Assembly (NCBI RefSeq): GCF_007362775.1
Contig: NZ_CP041692.1
Span: 310,001-374,000 of the forward strand
Direction: 5' to 3'
From: Microlunatus elymi
GTDB lineage: Bacteria; Actinomycetota; Actinomycetes; Propionibacteriales; Propionibacteriaceae
Length of the DNA: 64,000 bases
The notes beneath the pieces were generated by a model that saw only the letters and a list, made by a program, of their open reading frames with translations, had not been told where the DNA came from and searched no databases. Of this stretch, positions 17,149-26,880 are shown piece by piece (position 1 is the stretch's first letter; every line of letters begins with the position of its first letter). The translations under genes were made by a program, and so were the position numbers.

Positions 17149-19268
17149 CGGTCCTCACTCATCGACCGCCCCGCCGGCGGCACCCGCTAACGCTACAAGA
17201 CCTAGCCGACACTTGCCTCTCCGCCTGCCGCGTGTCCGAGCACCCTTGTTCCGGGCACCGGGCTACGCGACTCAACCGCCATTGACACGCTCTTGAGACA
17301 ACCATTCCGGGTGAGACGGGAGGCCTCAGAAGGAGAGGCCAAACGCGCTCAGCCGCGGGTCTGGCCGTCACACTCCTGGGCTCAAGCGACGTCTGCTACC
17401 CGGCCGCCGGCTGCCACCGATGCCGCCAAGTTCATCGGGACCGTGTCGACGGAGATCGACAGGAACGCTGTGACCGGGTGGGCGATTGCCTCGACCTGGT
17501 CCGCACATCGGAAGAGTTCGGGCTGTCGATGCGCTGTCAACCACAGGGTTGTGCGATCACAGCCGTTGACGACGACATGGCACGAGAGCCGGGCAGCTCC
17601 GAATCATAGGTAGATCGCTATCCGAGCGTGAGGGTGGGGCCGGACTCGCGAAAGGATCCATTCGTCCGTGTCTCCGCCCCGAACTCCGGCGTTGCTTGCG
17701 AGAGCGGACGGGTCCACCGATTGAGGCACGCGGGTCCCGAGCATCCTCGTGAGGCCGAGCGACACACCGGGCGTCGGGGCGCCGGATGCCGGACTGGTCG
17801 TACGGGGTGTGGCTGTCCCGGCAGAGGGATGCTCCGGACACGACGGTTGCGAATCAGGCAGTCGGCCCGATGGTGTCATCACGCCGGAGCAATCCGACCT
17901 GCTGCCAGAGCCGTCGGCATGGGCTGAGCACGCACGCATCGATCACGTCCAGCTGCCAGACTTCGGCTGTCGTCGGACACCACGGACCAAGAGTCAGCGC
18001 ACATCGGCTTGCGACCGGGTGAACTCGGCAAGTTCGGCGGGGCAGTCTTCGGGTGGTCGCCCTGCGTATCACTCTCGGTGCCAATGCCCCGTCACGCGGT
18101 GAGCAAGGGGCCGCCGCGCGCAATGGTGCTGATTGGCCGAGCACTATCGGGCGTACCCCGAAGCGTAGGAAATGGCAGTCGGGCCATGCACCGAGCGGTG
18201 CGCAGCGGGCGAACCTTGCAATCCCACTGTCGGATCCACCCGCTGGTGGCGGCTCGTCGAGCCACCAGACTTGACAGACATTCCTGCCGGGTCAGGCGAG
18301 AGGCCCGCGACGGACACGCTCAGGCCGCCGCCTGCAGTCCGCTTGAAGCCGCCCACTGGCCCAACGAACTCCAATCAAGACGACACAGCGGTCGAGAATG
18401 AGCTCGGCGAACCAGGTCGCCACGGGCGTTCCGACTCGAGAGCCTCCAGCAGATGCTCGCCGGCCCCGCACTCCGAACGACAAGGAATCCGACGCCGAGG
18501 TCGCCGCCCGACATCGATTGTCGCGGACGAGTCAGTGGGGTTCGAACAATGCGGCTGCCGGCACTACTGAAACGATTTAGTGCCGCCGAGCTTGGGGCGC
18601 CGGACCAGACTTCCGGTCACGTGCAGTCTGGGCTGCATGAACTGCGAACGTCACGGTTTCAAGATCAGCAACCGAAGGGCGAGATGTCGGATCGGACAGA
18701 TTTGTTCATGATCAACAACCCGAATTCAGTCCGGACAAGTCATGATCAACTTCGACAATCCTCTTACATACAAGGGATTTGTCATTTGATCAGCGAGTGT
18801 CGCCGTCGAGAAGTTGATCTTGCATCCAACGCTGATCGGCTGGGGGAGGGCGCGAAGTTCTGCGCAGCGAAAGCCTACTGTTGCGACGAACCACGGAATC
18901 CCAGTTCGTCTCCGCCGAGCGAGCGGGCGGCCGCATCGCATCGCCGGTCGGCAAATGAACGGGCGCCCCATTCACCCAGTCTCCTTCAGCTGGCTGGCGG
19001 GCGGGTGAGCGCTCCAAGTCGAGGACGACGCGTACGGACGGTCGCCCTCGAATTCCGTGCCCCAAGCCACCGCTTTGTGGCACAGCGCGCATCAGATGCG
19101 TATGCGTTAGCAAGGCGCCGGCGCGTTGCGGCCAGGCGACGGACCGTGAGCAGCGACAACGCGGCCACGACCACATCGGTCACGAAGTAGGTGGCGGCGC
19201 TCCGTGCAGCTGGAGTCGGTGGATCCGCGGTAATGCCTCAACTCGTGACCGGTGGGACGCGTCGGGTT
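17149..19268. other. Gene-free stretch of 2.1 kb between parA and the IS21 element
   Basis: Open frames occur on both strands but none shows a conserved motif, a ribosome binding site or a consistent codon pattern. A hairpin (GGCCTC at 17322, GAGGCC at 17335) lies shortly after the parA start. The part at 18700-18830 is noticeably AT-richer and contains GTTGATCTTG (18813-18822) and several TGATCA strings. It may be a decayed gene region, an undetected RNA, or DNA brought in with the insertion sequence. No tRNA or rRNA is recognised. Confidence 0.6.
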
Positions 19269-19376
19269 TGTCGCCTGCCAGGAGGAAGGGACCACCGGTT
19301 TGCCATGAGGATGGGACCGGGTTCGTCCCCGGTGGTCGACCGTGGGACCGATGATTGCTGATGGGTGGGGTTCTGG

Positions 19377-20204
19377 TCAATCCTGCTGGTCGGACTCGGC
19401 TGGTTTGCCGGGTCGGGGCCGTTGTCGTTGGCGGTAGGACTCGCCTTCGACGACGAGTTCGTAGGCGGCTGATTGGAACCGGTCCATCGCGGATTGGGCG
19501 AGCAGCGGGTCGGCCATCATGGTCAGGATTTCGGGTGGCTCGCGGTTGCTGGTGATGATCATGGAGCCTTTGCGGTGTCGTTCGACGATGAGTTCGTAGA
19601 AGTCGCTGGTTTCGGTGGTTTCGAGGCGGTGCAGGGCGAGGTCGTCCATGATCAACAAGTCGACGCGGTGGAGTTTACGCATCTCGTCGTCGTAACTGCC
19701 GTCGAGCCGGGCGCCGCGGAGTCGTTTGAACAGTTTGTCGGCGCGTTCGGCGTGCACGCTGTGGTGACGTCTGACGGCGATGTGGCCGAGTGCGTTGGCC
19801 AGGAACGTCTTCCCGACGCCGACGGGTCCCATGATCAGAACGTTGTAGGCATCGGCCAGGAACCTCAGTGAGGTGAGTTCCTGCCATAGGTCCTGATCGA
19901 AGCTGGCCGGCGTGGTGTCGTCCCAGGCCTGGAGCTGCATCTGCGGGTCGAGGTGGGCTGCTTTGGCGCGGCGTTGGGCGGATTGGCGGTCGCGGCGGGT
20001 GACTTCGTCGGAGAAGATCATTTCCAGGAAGTCGTGGTGCGGCATCCGGTTCGACCGTGCCAACGCGAGCCGGTCGGGCAGGGTGTCGAGGAGTTGACCG
20101 AGTTTCAACCTGCGCATCAACGACTTCAACTCCGGGGTGACCTCGATCGGCTTGACCGCAGGCTCGGCATCCGGTCGACGACTCGCGCGCTGGCTCGTGC
20201 TCAT
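19377..20204 (-). CDS. istB: IS21-family ATPase helper protein IstB
   Basis: IstB is the AAA+ ATPase that assists the IS21 transposase in target selection. The 275-residue protein has Walker A GPVGVGKT (residues 126-133), Walker B VDLLIMDDLAL and the sensor segment IITSNREP. Its start overlaps the end of istA by four bases. The gene appears intact. Confidence 0.93.
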   Translation of the reverse strand: MSTSQRASRRPDAEPAVKPIEVTPELKSLMRRLKLGQLLDTLPDRLALARSNRMPHHDFLEMIFSDEVTRRDRQSAQRRAKAAHLDPQMQLQAWDDTTPASFDQDLWQELTSLRFLADAYNVLIMGPVGVGKTFLANALGHIAVRRHHSVHAERADKLFKRLRGARLDGSYDDEMRKLHRVDLLIMDDLALHRLETTETSDFYELIVERHRKGSMIITSNREPPEILTMMADPLLAQSAMDRFQSAAYELVVEGESYRQRQRPRPGKPAESDQQD

Positions 20205-21895
20205 GGCAACCTCCGGACCGTCTCCGACGACGAGTCGGAGCCTGTTGTTGATCTTGAAAGTGTTGGTCTCGACGTTGATCTTGATGTTGACGTTGATCGC
20301 CGGATGGCGAAGTCGCCGGTGTCTCGGACGAACCGGGACGGCGCTGACACCGATCTCGCTGGACCCGGTGTCGCCGAGTCCGCTGTTGCTGGCAGCAGCG
20401 CGGGCTGGGCCTGGATGGCTTGGGTGGTGGCGCGGGTGAGCATGCGGTCGATCAGGCCGATGTCGATGACTTCGGCTTCCAACGCCCGCCGGCAGGCGTC
20501 ATCGACCGCTTCCGGGCCGTGGCGTTTGACCAGGCCGAGGAGCCGGTAGACCTGCCGCATCTTGGTCCACGGCAACGGATGCTCCAACACCTGCGCGGCA
20601 TAGACACCGATGTGGTCGCCGTGGATCGCGGCTTTGCGTTGCAGGGCGTCGATATCACGCATCGCATAGACCGACTGATGCGCCGGCAGATCAGCCGGAT
20701 CGGTCTGCCGACGACCAGGTCCCACCCTCGGGTGGACCTTGATCAACTCGGCCCGCCAATACAGCTTCACCGTCGCCGCATCGGCGCGGGCGGTGATCCG
20801 TTGCCCGATCAGATCGCCCGGGACGCTATAGAGGGCCTTGGCGACCTGGACGTGCCGGTCCGGGGCCACCTTCGGCCGGGTCCAGGACGGCACGTCGAAC
20901 GGCGTCACAGGGCGGGCCAGCAGCTTCGGCTGCTCGTCGGCGGTGAACACCTCGGCCGGATGGAGCCGGGTCGTGCCATGGACCCGCATCCCGGCGGTCT
21001 CAGCACACCACCGCTCGGCCCGAGCCCGGCAATCGTCCAGGCCGTTGAAGGACTCGCCGGCGAAGAAGTTCGAGCGCGCATACTGCACGCACCGCTCGAC
21101 CCTCGGTTTGTCCTGCGGGCTGCGGACCCGGGCCGGGTCGATCACGAACCCGCGGGACTCGGCATACTCCCGGAACGATTCGTTCAACCGCGGATCGGTC
21201 GCGTCCGCGCGGTCGACGATGGCCTTCATGTTGTCCGGAATCACCACCGCGAACACGCCGTCGAAGAACTCCCACGCCGCCTCGAACCCGGCAATCACCT
21301 CCTGCAATGTTTCACCGAAGGTCGGATAGACGAACATGTGCCGCGAATAGACCGCGGTGAAGATCAACCCCTTCGTCACCCGACGACGAACCTGACCGGA
21401 ACCATGATCAACTTCGATCATCCCGAGTCGTCCGAAGTCGACCTGCAACTCTGCACCCGGCTCACAATCAGCGACTCGAACCGTGGCCCGCCGACGACCG
21501 AAGTCCAACTCACTGGTCGCATACCGATTCAGGGTCCGATACGACACCACCACACCCCGACGACCCAACAAGATGTTGATCTTGGTCAACGTCAGGCCCT
21601 GATCCAACCAGGCCTTGAGTTGATCATGATGAACAGCGATCGTCTCCCACGCCTCACCCTTGCCGTTGGGACGCTTGCTACGAACTCCACCGACCACCGC
21701 GGTGATCAACTCACTGGTCAGCTGGGACGCGTCCCCGTCACGGTCCAGGCCGTGGGACTGCGCCATCTCCACATACCGGCGGACCGTCTTCCGATCGGTG
21801 CCCGACAACCGGGCCACCTCCCGCAGACCGGTACCCGCCAGCCACAATCGCAAGATCTCTCGGATCTCGACCACCGAAACCTCCCGGAAGCTCAT
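20201..21895 (-). CDS. istA: IS21-family transposase IstA
   Basis: The 564-residue transposase begins MSFREVSVVEIREILRLWL with an N-terminal helix-turn-helix (GLREVARLSGTDRKTVRRYV), followed by the DDE integrase core: the first Asp in LQVDFGRLG, the second in FAVVIPDNMKAIV, and the catalytic Glu in KPRVERCVQYAR. The ATG at 21895 is preferred to a longer frame that would extend into the terminal repeats. The C-terminal 60 residues are Ser/Thr/Arg-rich and encoded by DNA with repeated GTTGATCTTG motifs, unlike the usual IstA end, but the four-base overlap with istB is intact. Confidence 0.9.
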   Translation of the reverse strand: MSFREVSVVEIREILRLWLAGTGLREVARLSGTDRKTVRRYVEMAQSHGLDRDGDASQLTSELITAVVGGVRSKRPNGKGEAWETIAVHHDQLKAWLDQGLTLTKINILLGRRGVVVSYRTLNRYATSELDFGRRRATVRVADCEPGAELQVDFGRLGMIEVDHGSGQVRRRVTKGLIFTAVYSRHMFVYPTFGETLQEVIAGFEAAWEFFDGVFAVVIPDNMKAIVDRADATDPRLNESFREYAESRGFVIDPARVRSPQDKPRVERCVQYARSNFFAGESFNGLDDCRARAERWCAETAGMRVHGTTRLHPAEVFTADEQPKLLARPVTPFDVPSWTRPKVAPDRHVQVAKALYSVPGDLIGQRITARADAATVKLYWRAELIKVHPRVGPGRRQTDPADLPAHQSVYAMRDIDALQRKAAIHGDHIGVYAAQVLEHPLPWTKMRQVYRLLGLVKRHGPEAVDDACRRALEAEVIDIGLIDRMLTRATTQAIQAQPALLPATADSATPGPARSVSAPSRFVRDTGDFAIRRSTSTSRSTSRPTLSRSTTGSDSSSETVRRLP

Positions 21896-22061
21896 AGGGC
21901 CAATAGATCGGCCGAACAACCGAGACCCCGGCAGGCGCGCCAACGGTGGTCCCATCACTGGCAAAACCGTCAGCCAGGTGGTCCCATCACTGGCAAACCA
22001 GTGGTCCCATCCTCATGGCAAAACCGGCTCCAAAGCGGTCCCTTCCCGCTGGCAACCGACA

Positions 22062-22575
22062 TCGGGTTGTCGGTTGACCTGCGTGGGCCGTTCCATTGGT
22101 GATCGTCCGGACCCGGATCCTGACCGCCGACTCGCCGCGATCGCACAACACCCGCGAGTCGGCCACGGCGGTCGCGCGGGCCGACTTCGCGGTCACGGTC
22201 AGCATCGACAACGGGATCCTCGCCGGGGCGCCGGCCGGAGCGTGACGCCAAAAGCGCGGTAGGCGTCGAGTTGGGCTTCGTCGAGTCGGCCGGATCAGAA
22301 GGGGACGGCGATGGTTGATTGCCGACGCCGGATCGTGATCGAGCGACCTCGAGGACCGGCGCCGGCCTACCGGTGCATCCGGATCTACTCGATGGGGTTC
22401 GGCCAACCGCCTCAACCACAAGCCAGCAGCAGCGAGCAAGCGCATTCACCGGGCAAATAGTCGCGAACGCCGGTGGGAAAGGGTCCTACCTCTAGGTCGA
22501 CCGTAGAGCTTGGACCAACTGGTGCGAATCAGCGCGACGGCTCTGCCGTCGTCCGTCGACGCGCGTTTCCCCTGG
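22062..22575. other. Intergenic region between IS21 element and rsmG
   Basis: No gene is supported. A possible hairpin around CCGACTCG (22128) and CGAGTCGG (22153) is visible. Joined with the left flank of the insertion sequence it does not restore an obvious reading frame, so the element seems to have landed in non-coding DNA. Confidence 0.5.
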
Positions 22576-23196
22576 TCATCGGGCTGACCGGACCCGTACG
22601 ACCTGGGTAGCTTCGGCTTGCGGGTGCGCTCGGACCGACAGCACCTCAGCCGACAGCCGGCGCTTGGCCAACATTGACGACGCCTGATCGATCTCGCCCG
22701 CGGCGGAGCTGCCCTTCAGCGCCAGCAGCTCACCGTTGCCCGCCATCAGCGGCAGGCACCAGGTCAGCAGCCGGGGGAGCGGCGCCACGGCACGCGCCGT
22801 GACGACATCGAAACGCCCGTCGTGATCCTCGGCGCGGGCACGGACCACGGAGATGCGTTCGGCCAGACCCAACTCCTCGACCGCCTGGGTCAGGAAATTG
22901 AAGCGCCGCAGCAACGGTTCCAGGAGCGTCACGCGCAGGTCCGGGCGGCCGATCGCCAGCGGAACACCAGGGAGGCCGGCGCCGCTACCGACATCCACGA
23001 GGGTCGATCCCTCCGGGATCAGATCCGCCATCGCGACCGAGTTCAGCACGTGCCGATCCCACAGCCGATCGGTCTCGCGGGGCCCGATCAAGCCCCACGC
23101 AATTCCTCGATTTCTCAATATGTCGACATATTGTGAAATTTGGTCAAAGTTGGAGAAGGTCTCCCGCGCTATGCCTTCGCTGCGATCGTCTGCCAC
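22576..23196 (-). CDS. rsmG: 16S rRNA (guanine-527 N7) methyltransferase
   Basis: RsmG (GidB) methylates G527 in 16S rRNA with S-adenosylmethionine; loss gives low-level streptomycin resistance. The 206-residue protein shows [19 protein letters not shown], the AdoMet loop [15 protein letters not shown] (67-81), [12 protein letters not shown] and [12 protein letters not shown], all conserved. It belongs to the leftward operon after jag. An 18-bp palindrome lies in the codons for SQYVDIL. Confidence 0.95.
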   Translation of the reverse strand: MADDRSEGIARETFSNFDQISQYVDILRNRGIAWGLIGPRETDRLWDRHVLNSVAMADLIPEGSTLVDVGSGAGLPGVPLAIGRPDLRVTLLEPLLRRFNFLTQAVEELGLAERISVVRARAEDHDGRFDVVTARAVAPLPRLLTWCLPLMAGNGELLALKGSSAAGEIDQASSMLAKRRLSAEVLSVRAHPQAEATQVVRVRSAR

Positions 23197-23245
23197 GGCG
23201 ACTCCTTCCGCTCCATCGTCCCAGCCATCATCGGAGTGCGCCCGT

Positions 23246-23584
23246 TCACCCGGATGGATTCAGCCCGGGAGGGACACGCTCGTCGACGGATCGACGTGGC
23301 TCAGCGCCTTGATTCCATTCAGCAGCCCGGCCCGGCTCAGCAGCGCGGCTCGGTGCCACTCGATCAGCCTGCGAAGTGTCGCTGTCGAGCTCAGGAACCT
23401 CGTCGGGTTCGGCAGGATGACCCGATTCAACGGGCTGCTCGGGCACAACAGGATCCTGCGGCTCGACGGGCCGCGCGGGCTCAGGGCGGTGACCCGGTTC
23501 AGCCGGGGGAGTCCTATCGGCCGAAACGGCCGAGTCGTCGGACTCGGCCGTCGGCGCCACACGCTTCGGCTCTTCGCAGGACAC
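23246..23584 (-). CDS. Hypothetical Pro/Glu-rich protein between jag and rsmG
   Basis: A 112-residue frame starts with GTG five bases after the jag stop and ends 49 bases before rsmG. It is made almost entirely of Pro, Glu, Ala, Val and Asp ([15 protein letters not shown]-type repeats) and would be disordered. There is no clear ribosome binding site and no known family. The position inside the conserved jag-rsmG operon and the acidic bias argue for a gene; a degenerate spacer is equally possible. Confidence 0.35.
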   Translation of the reverse strand: MSCEEPKRVAPTAESDDSAVSADRTPPAEPGHRPEPARPVEPQDPVVPEQPVESGHPAEPDEVPELDSDTSQADRVAPSRAAEPGRAAEWNQGAEPRRSVDERVPPGLNPSG

Positions 23585-23589
23585 AGTGG

Positions 23590-24297
23590 TCAGTCGGCAG
23601 GCTGAATGACGACCCGCCGCTGAGGTTCCTCGCCCTCGGACTCGCTGGTCAGCCCAGCTTCGGCAACCACGTCGTGGACAATCTTGCGCTCGAACGGGTT
23701 CATCGGGGTCAGTCGGGCCGGCTCGCCGGAGGACTTGACCTCCTCGATCGCGTCCCGAGCGAGATCGGTCAACGTCTTGCGGCGCTGCTCGCGGTAACCA
23801 CCGACGTCGAGCATCAGCCGGCTCCGATTGCCGGTCTCGGTGATCACTGCCAGCCTGGCCAGCTCCTGCAGCGCCTCCAGCACCTCACCGTCGGCGCCGA
23901 CCAACACCTTCGAATCGGTGATCACCGAGACGTGGGCGCGACCGTTCTCCACGTACGTGTCGATGTCGCCGTCCAGGTCGGCGATGTCCAGCAGCTCCTC
24001 GAGGTAGTCGGCAGCCACCTCGCCCTCGGTCTCGAGCGGATCCGAGTCGGAGTCGTCATCGTCGTCCGAGTCATCGTCCTCGGCGTCCGACTCCTCGTCC
24101 GAGGCGTCCGCCGCGTCGGCAGCCGCAACCGACTCGGACGTCTGGCGGTCGGCGCCGGCACCATCAGGGTCCGAGCCATCGGCCGCGTCGGTCGGGTCCT
24201 GTGCGGTGACGTCTTCGACGTCCTGCTGGGGCGACGTCTGTTCCCGATCGGCTGCTGCCGAATCGATAACGGTGGTGTCCTCTGCGCCGTCAACCAC
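23590..24297 (-). CDS. jag: Jag/KhpB-like R3H domain RNA-binding protein
   Basis: The protein (235 residues) has a KH-like domain (about 85-160, with ALQELARLAV and RLMLDVGGYREQR) and a C-terminal R3H domain (LTPMNPFERKIVHDVVAEAGLTSESEGEEPQRRVVI). Jag/KhpB binds RNA and affects cell elongation in Gram-positives. The first 80 residues are strongly acidic (runs of Asp, Glu and Ser) in place of a Jag-N domain. It starts with GTG and lies between yidC and rsmG in the usual order. Confidence 0.92.
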   Translation of the reverse strand: MVDGAEDTTVIDSAAADREQTSPQQDVEDVTAQDPTDAADGSDPDGAGADRQTSESVAAADAADASDEESDAEDDDSDDDDDSDSDPLETEGEVAADYLEELLDIADLDGDIDTYVENGRAHVSVITDSKVLVGADGEVLEALQELARLAVITETGNRSRLMLDVGGYREQRRKTLTDLARDAIEEVKSSGEPARLTPMNPFERKIVHDVVAEAGLTSESEGEEPQRRVVIQPAD

Positions 24298-24437
24298 GGC
24301 TTCCTCCTGTCGTGAGCACGGACCTGATCATCCGGCCCGGTTCTACGGACGCCCGGTTCATCGACCGAGCAGGTGAAATCTGTTGTGGAAATGCGCCGTC
24401 GAGCCGAACTCGGCGGCCAATGCAACCGAGAGCGTCG

Positions 24438-25520
24438 TCAGTTGCGGCGCTGGGATCTGGTCTGTCGCTTCGGTTGCTGCCGAGCCGGCCGGTTCGCCGC
24501 CGGCGTGGCACCGTTGCCGCTGCTGGATCCGTTGCCGTTCGTCGGATTGCTGTTCAGAGTCGTCGTACCCGCAGTCTGGGTCGAGACCTGTCGGCCGTTG
24601 CCGGTCGCATCGGGATGCGGATGATGCTCGGCCTTGCGCTTCTGCTTGGCTTCCCAGATCTCGTACGCCTCGGTGTTGGGCATCGGATTTCGTTTGATCA
24701 CGTAGAACTGCTGACCCATCGTCCACAGTTGCGAGGTGACCCAGTAGAACAGCACGCCGATCGGGATGTTCACGCCCATGAACACGAAGATCAGCGGGAA
24801 GAGGTACAGCATCATCTTCTGCTGCTGTGCCAGCGGCCCCTCCAGAGCCTCCTTCGGCATGTTCTTGCGCGTCAGCTGCAGCTGCGTGTAGAACATCGTC
24901 GCCGTCATGATCACGATCATCACCGCGGCGACGGTCTGCACACTGCTCCAGTGCTCGACCGGCCAGAACTTGTCCGCCAGCCGGGCGCCGAAGACCGTCG
25001 ACTGATTCAGCGACTGCAACAGGTCCGGGTTCTTCTCAAGCCAATAGCCGTGCGCAGTCGGCTGGCCGGTCTCCGGGTTGATCCGCGACGCACCGTCCAG
25101 CACCCGGTACAGGCCGATGAAGATCGGCGACTGCAACAGCAGCGGCAGGCAGGACGCCATCGGGTTGGCGTTCTCCTCGCGATACAGCTTCATCGTCTCT
25201 TGGCCGAGCCGCTCGCGATCATGGCCGTACTTCTTCTGCAGCTCGCGAATCTTCGGCTGCAGCATCTGCATCTTGCGCGACGAGTGGATCTGGCGCACGA
25301 ACAGCGGGATCAGGATGATCCGGATGATGATGGTCAAACAGACGATCGACAACGCCCAGGTCCAGCCCGAATCCGGGCCGAGCAGCGGAGCCCACATCGT
25401 GTGGAACAGGACCAACAGACCCGACACCGCCCAGTAGATGGGGGTCATGATCGTGTTGAAGAAGTCCCCGAGTGCCGACCAGATACTCAGCGGGACAAGG
25501 AGCGGGACAAGTGTGTCCAT
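24438..25520 (-). CDS. yidC: Membrane protein insertase YidC
   Basis: YidC inserts proteins into the cytoplasmic membrane alone or with SecYEG. The protein (360 residues) has five hydrophobic segments in the Oxa1 arrangement, the conserved positively charged cytoplasmic region IHSSRKMQMLQPKIRELQKKYG, PLLLQSPIFIGLYRVL, and FPLIFVFMGVNIPIGVLFYWVTSQLWTMGQQ. The C-terminal tail is long, basic and Asn/Gly/Ser-rich. ATG 25520 shares one base with the yidD stop; a TTG one codon earlier is also possible. Confidence 0.96.
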   Translation of the reverse strand: MDTLVPLLVPLSIWSALGDFFNTIMTPIYWAVSGLLVLFHTMWAPLLGPDSGWTWALSIVCLTIIIRIILIPLFVRQIHSSRKMQMLQPKIRELQKKYGHDRERLGQETMKLYREENANPMASCLPLLLQSPIFIGLYRVLDGASRINPETGQPTAHGYWLEKNPDLLQSLNQSTVFGARLADKFWPVEHWSSVQTVAAVMIVIMTATMFYTQLQLTRKNMPKEALEGPLAQQQKMMLYLFPLIFVFMGVNIPIGVLFYWVTSQLWTMGQQFYVIKRNPMPNTEAYEIWEAKQKRKAEHHPHPDATGNGRQVSTQTAGTTTLNSNPTNGNGSSSGNGATPAANRPARQQPKRQTRSQRRN

Positions 25521-25816
25521 CAATTCACCATTTCCTTGGGCGCCGGGTGCGCCGGTTCATCATGCCGATGCGGATGGGCCGACTCGGCGTCGTGTGCCGG
25601 ATCCGTTCCCGGTACGGGGTCGTAGCCGCCGCGTGCCCAGGGATGGCAGCGGAGCAGTCTGCGGGCGGCCAGCCAGCTGCCGCGCGCGGCACCGTGCGTC
25701 TGCACCGCGGTCAACGCGTACGCCGAACAGCTCGGGTAATAGCGGCAGACGTTGCCGTACAGCGGACTGATCACCAGCCGGTACGCCTTCAACAGGCCGA
25801 TCAACAGGTACTTCAT
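25520..25816 (-). CDS. yidD: Membrane protein insertion efficiency factor YidD
   Basis: A 98-residue protein with the YidD core [31 protein letters not shown], the CRY-PSCS cysteine motif, and [16 protein letters not shown]. It assists YidC-dependent insertion. ATG 25816 overlaps the rnpA stop by four bases (ATGA). The C-terminal tail is His/Pro-rich. Confidence 0.93.
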   Translation of the reverse strand: MKYLLIGLLKAYRLVISPLYGNVCRYYPSCSAYALTAVQTHGAARGSWLAARRLLRCHPWARGGYDPVPGTDPAHDAESAHPHRHDEPAHPAPKEMVN

Positions 25817-26196
25817 CGGGGCAGCCCCATCAGGTTCGGATCTTCCACCCCAGGCTGCCACCGGCGCACCAACCGCGACCAAGCCTGGCCGAAGTCCTGC
25901 GGCAGCCGGGCCGGTCGCTGACTGGCGGCCGGCAGTGCGCGGACCACCAACAGGGCGTTGGTCGGCAGCTCGGTCAGGTGCTCGCGGACCAGATGGCGCA
26001 GCCGCCGCCTGACCCGGTTGCGGGTCACCGCGTTGCCGATCGCCTTGGACACCACGAAGCCGACCAGGGGTCCCTGGTCGGCTTGCGGATCACGCCAGCC
26101 GTGCACGACGACGGTCGGGGTACCGACCCGCGCGCCGCGCCGTACGGTGCGGGTGAAGTCGTCGCCGGAACGCATCCTCATCGCCTGCGGCAACAC
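25813..26196 (-). CDS. rnpA: Ribonuclease P protein component
   Basis: RnpA supports the RNase P ribozyme in maturing tRNA 5' ends. The 127-residue protein begins [20 protein letters not shown] and contains [27 protein letters not shown], the family's RNR signature. It starts with GTG, 43 bases after rpmH, in the usual rpmH-rnpA order. Confidence 0.94.
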   Translation of the reverse strand: MLPQAMRMRSGDDFTRTVRRGARVGTPTVVVHGWRDPQADQGPLVGFVVSKAIGNAVTRNRVRRRLRHLVREHLTELPTNALLVVRALPAASQRPARLPQDFGQAWSRLVRRWQPGVEDPNLMGLPR

Positions 26197-26239
26197 CGTG
26201 CATCACCGTCCGACTCAGCAGCGTCCGGATGTCGGGCGG

Positions 26240-26377
26240 TCAGGCCGACAGCCGGGCCCGGCCCTTGCGGCGGCGGGCGGCCAGCACGGCGCGGCCGGCG
26301 CGGGTGCGCATCCGGTGACGGAAACCATGGGTACGGCTGCGGCGCCGGTTGCTCGGCTGGAAAGTGCGCTTGCTCAC
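26240..26377 (-). CDS. rpmH: 50S ribosomal protein L34
   Basis: A 45-residue very basic protein: [19 protein letters not shown], then [20 protein letters not shown], the textbook L34 sequence. It starts with GTG at 26377, seven bases after GGAG. It is the first gene of the leftward rpmH-rnpA-yidD-yidC-jag-rsmG operon. Confidence 0.97.
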   Translation of the reverse strand: MSKRTFQPSNRRRSRTHGFRHRMRTRAGRAVLAARRRKGRARLSA

Positions 26378-26399
26378 GGGTGTACTCCGACGTTGTTCG

Positions 26400-26427
26400 C
26401 GTTTACTGGACTGACGCCCGAGTGCAA
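26400..26427 (-). promoter_or_regulatory. Possible rpmH promoter
   Basis: On the minus strand, TTGCAC (26427-26422) and TAAACG (26405-26400) are 16 bases apart, upstream of the rpmH ribosome binding site. The -10 box is only a partial match. Confidence 0.35.
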
Positions 26428-26729
26428 GGGCGTAAAAGGTCAGGTCCGCTGGGCCAGCTCGACAGGTACGAGAAGGCTTCAGGTGACCGGTCTACGGTAC
26501 GCACCGGCGACCGCTGGGTCAAACTGAGCCCCGGACACCGTCCTGTCCAGGCGACACGCCGCAAGAATACGCAGATTGTCGGCGTTTGCTTGCGAGCCCG
26601 AACCGAGGATTGCTAGGTTCTCGCCACACCGGTTGTTCCGGATGCGGATGACCGGCACTCCCCCGAAACACACAATCCAGCCGAGGCCCCGCGCGGGCTG
26701 CGGCCAGTCACGCCTGCACCATGCACAGC

Positions 26730-26750
26730 TGTGGATAGACGTGTGGACGA
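26730..26750. promoter_or_regulatory. Two DnaA boxes upstream of dnaA
   Basis: TGTGGATAG (26730-26738) and TGTGGACGA (26742-26750) are DnaA-box variants read on the minus strand as CTATCCACA and TCGTCCACA. They lie about 130 bases before the dnaA start in the rpmH-dnaA spacer (26378-26880), which otherwise shows no gene. Autoregulation of dnaA is the likely role. Confidence 0.6.
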
Positions 26751-26880
26751 ACTAGAGTGACCCGGTGCCGCGACTTGTCGGGGCGCCATCAACCGAGCCT
26801 TGATGCCAGAAGGACCAGCGCTGCTCCTGCGACGGCACGGGGCGAACCGACGACGACCGGGAAGCCGTGGCGGAGATCGA

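Larger units (their letters stand above)
19269..22061 (-). mobile_element. Complete IS21-family insertion sequence
   Basis: The 2793-bp element carries istA and istB. The left end TGTCGCCTGCCAG and the inverted right end TGTCGGTTGCCAG match at 21 of 25 terminal bases, and the end sequences recur internally: GGTCCCATC-type copies follow GGTCCCTTC on both sides, as is usual for the multiple terminal repeats of IS21. TCGGGTT directly flanks both ends (19262-19268 and 22062-22068), a 7-bp target duplication, so the boundaries are well supported and the insertion may be fairly recent. Confidence 0.92.

Noticed and set aside
17293-19190. Several open frames of 60-245 codons in the parA-IS21 gap
   Set aside because: They overlap in all frames, lack motifs and start signals, and share no composition with neighbouring genes.
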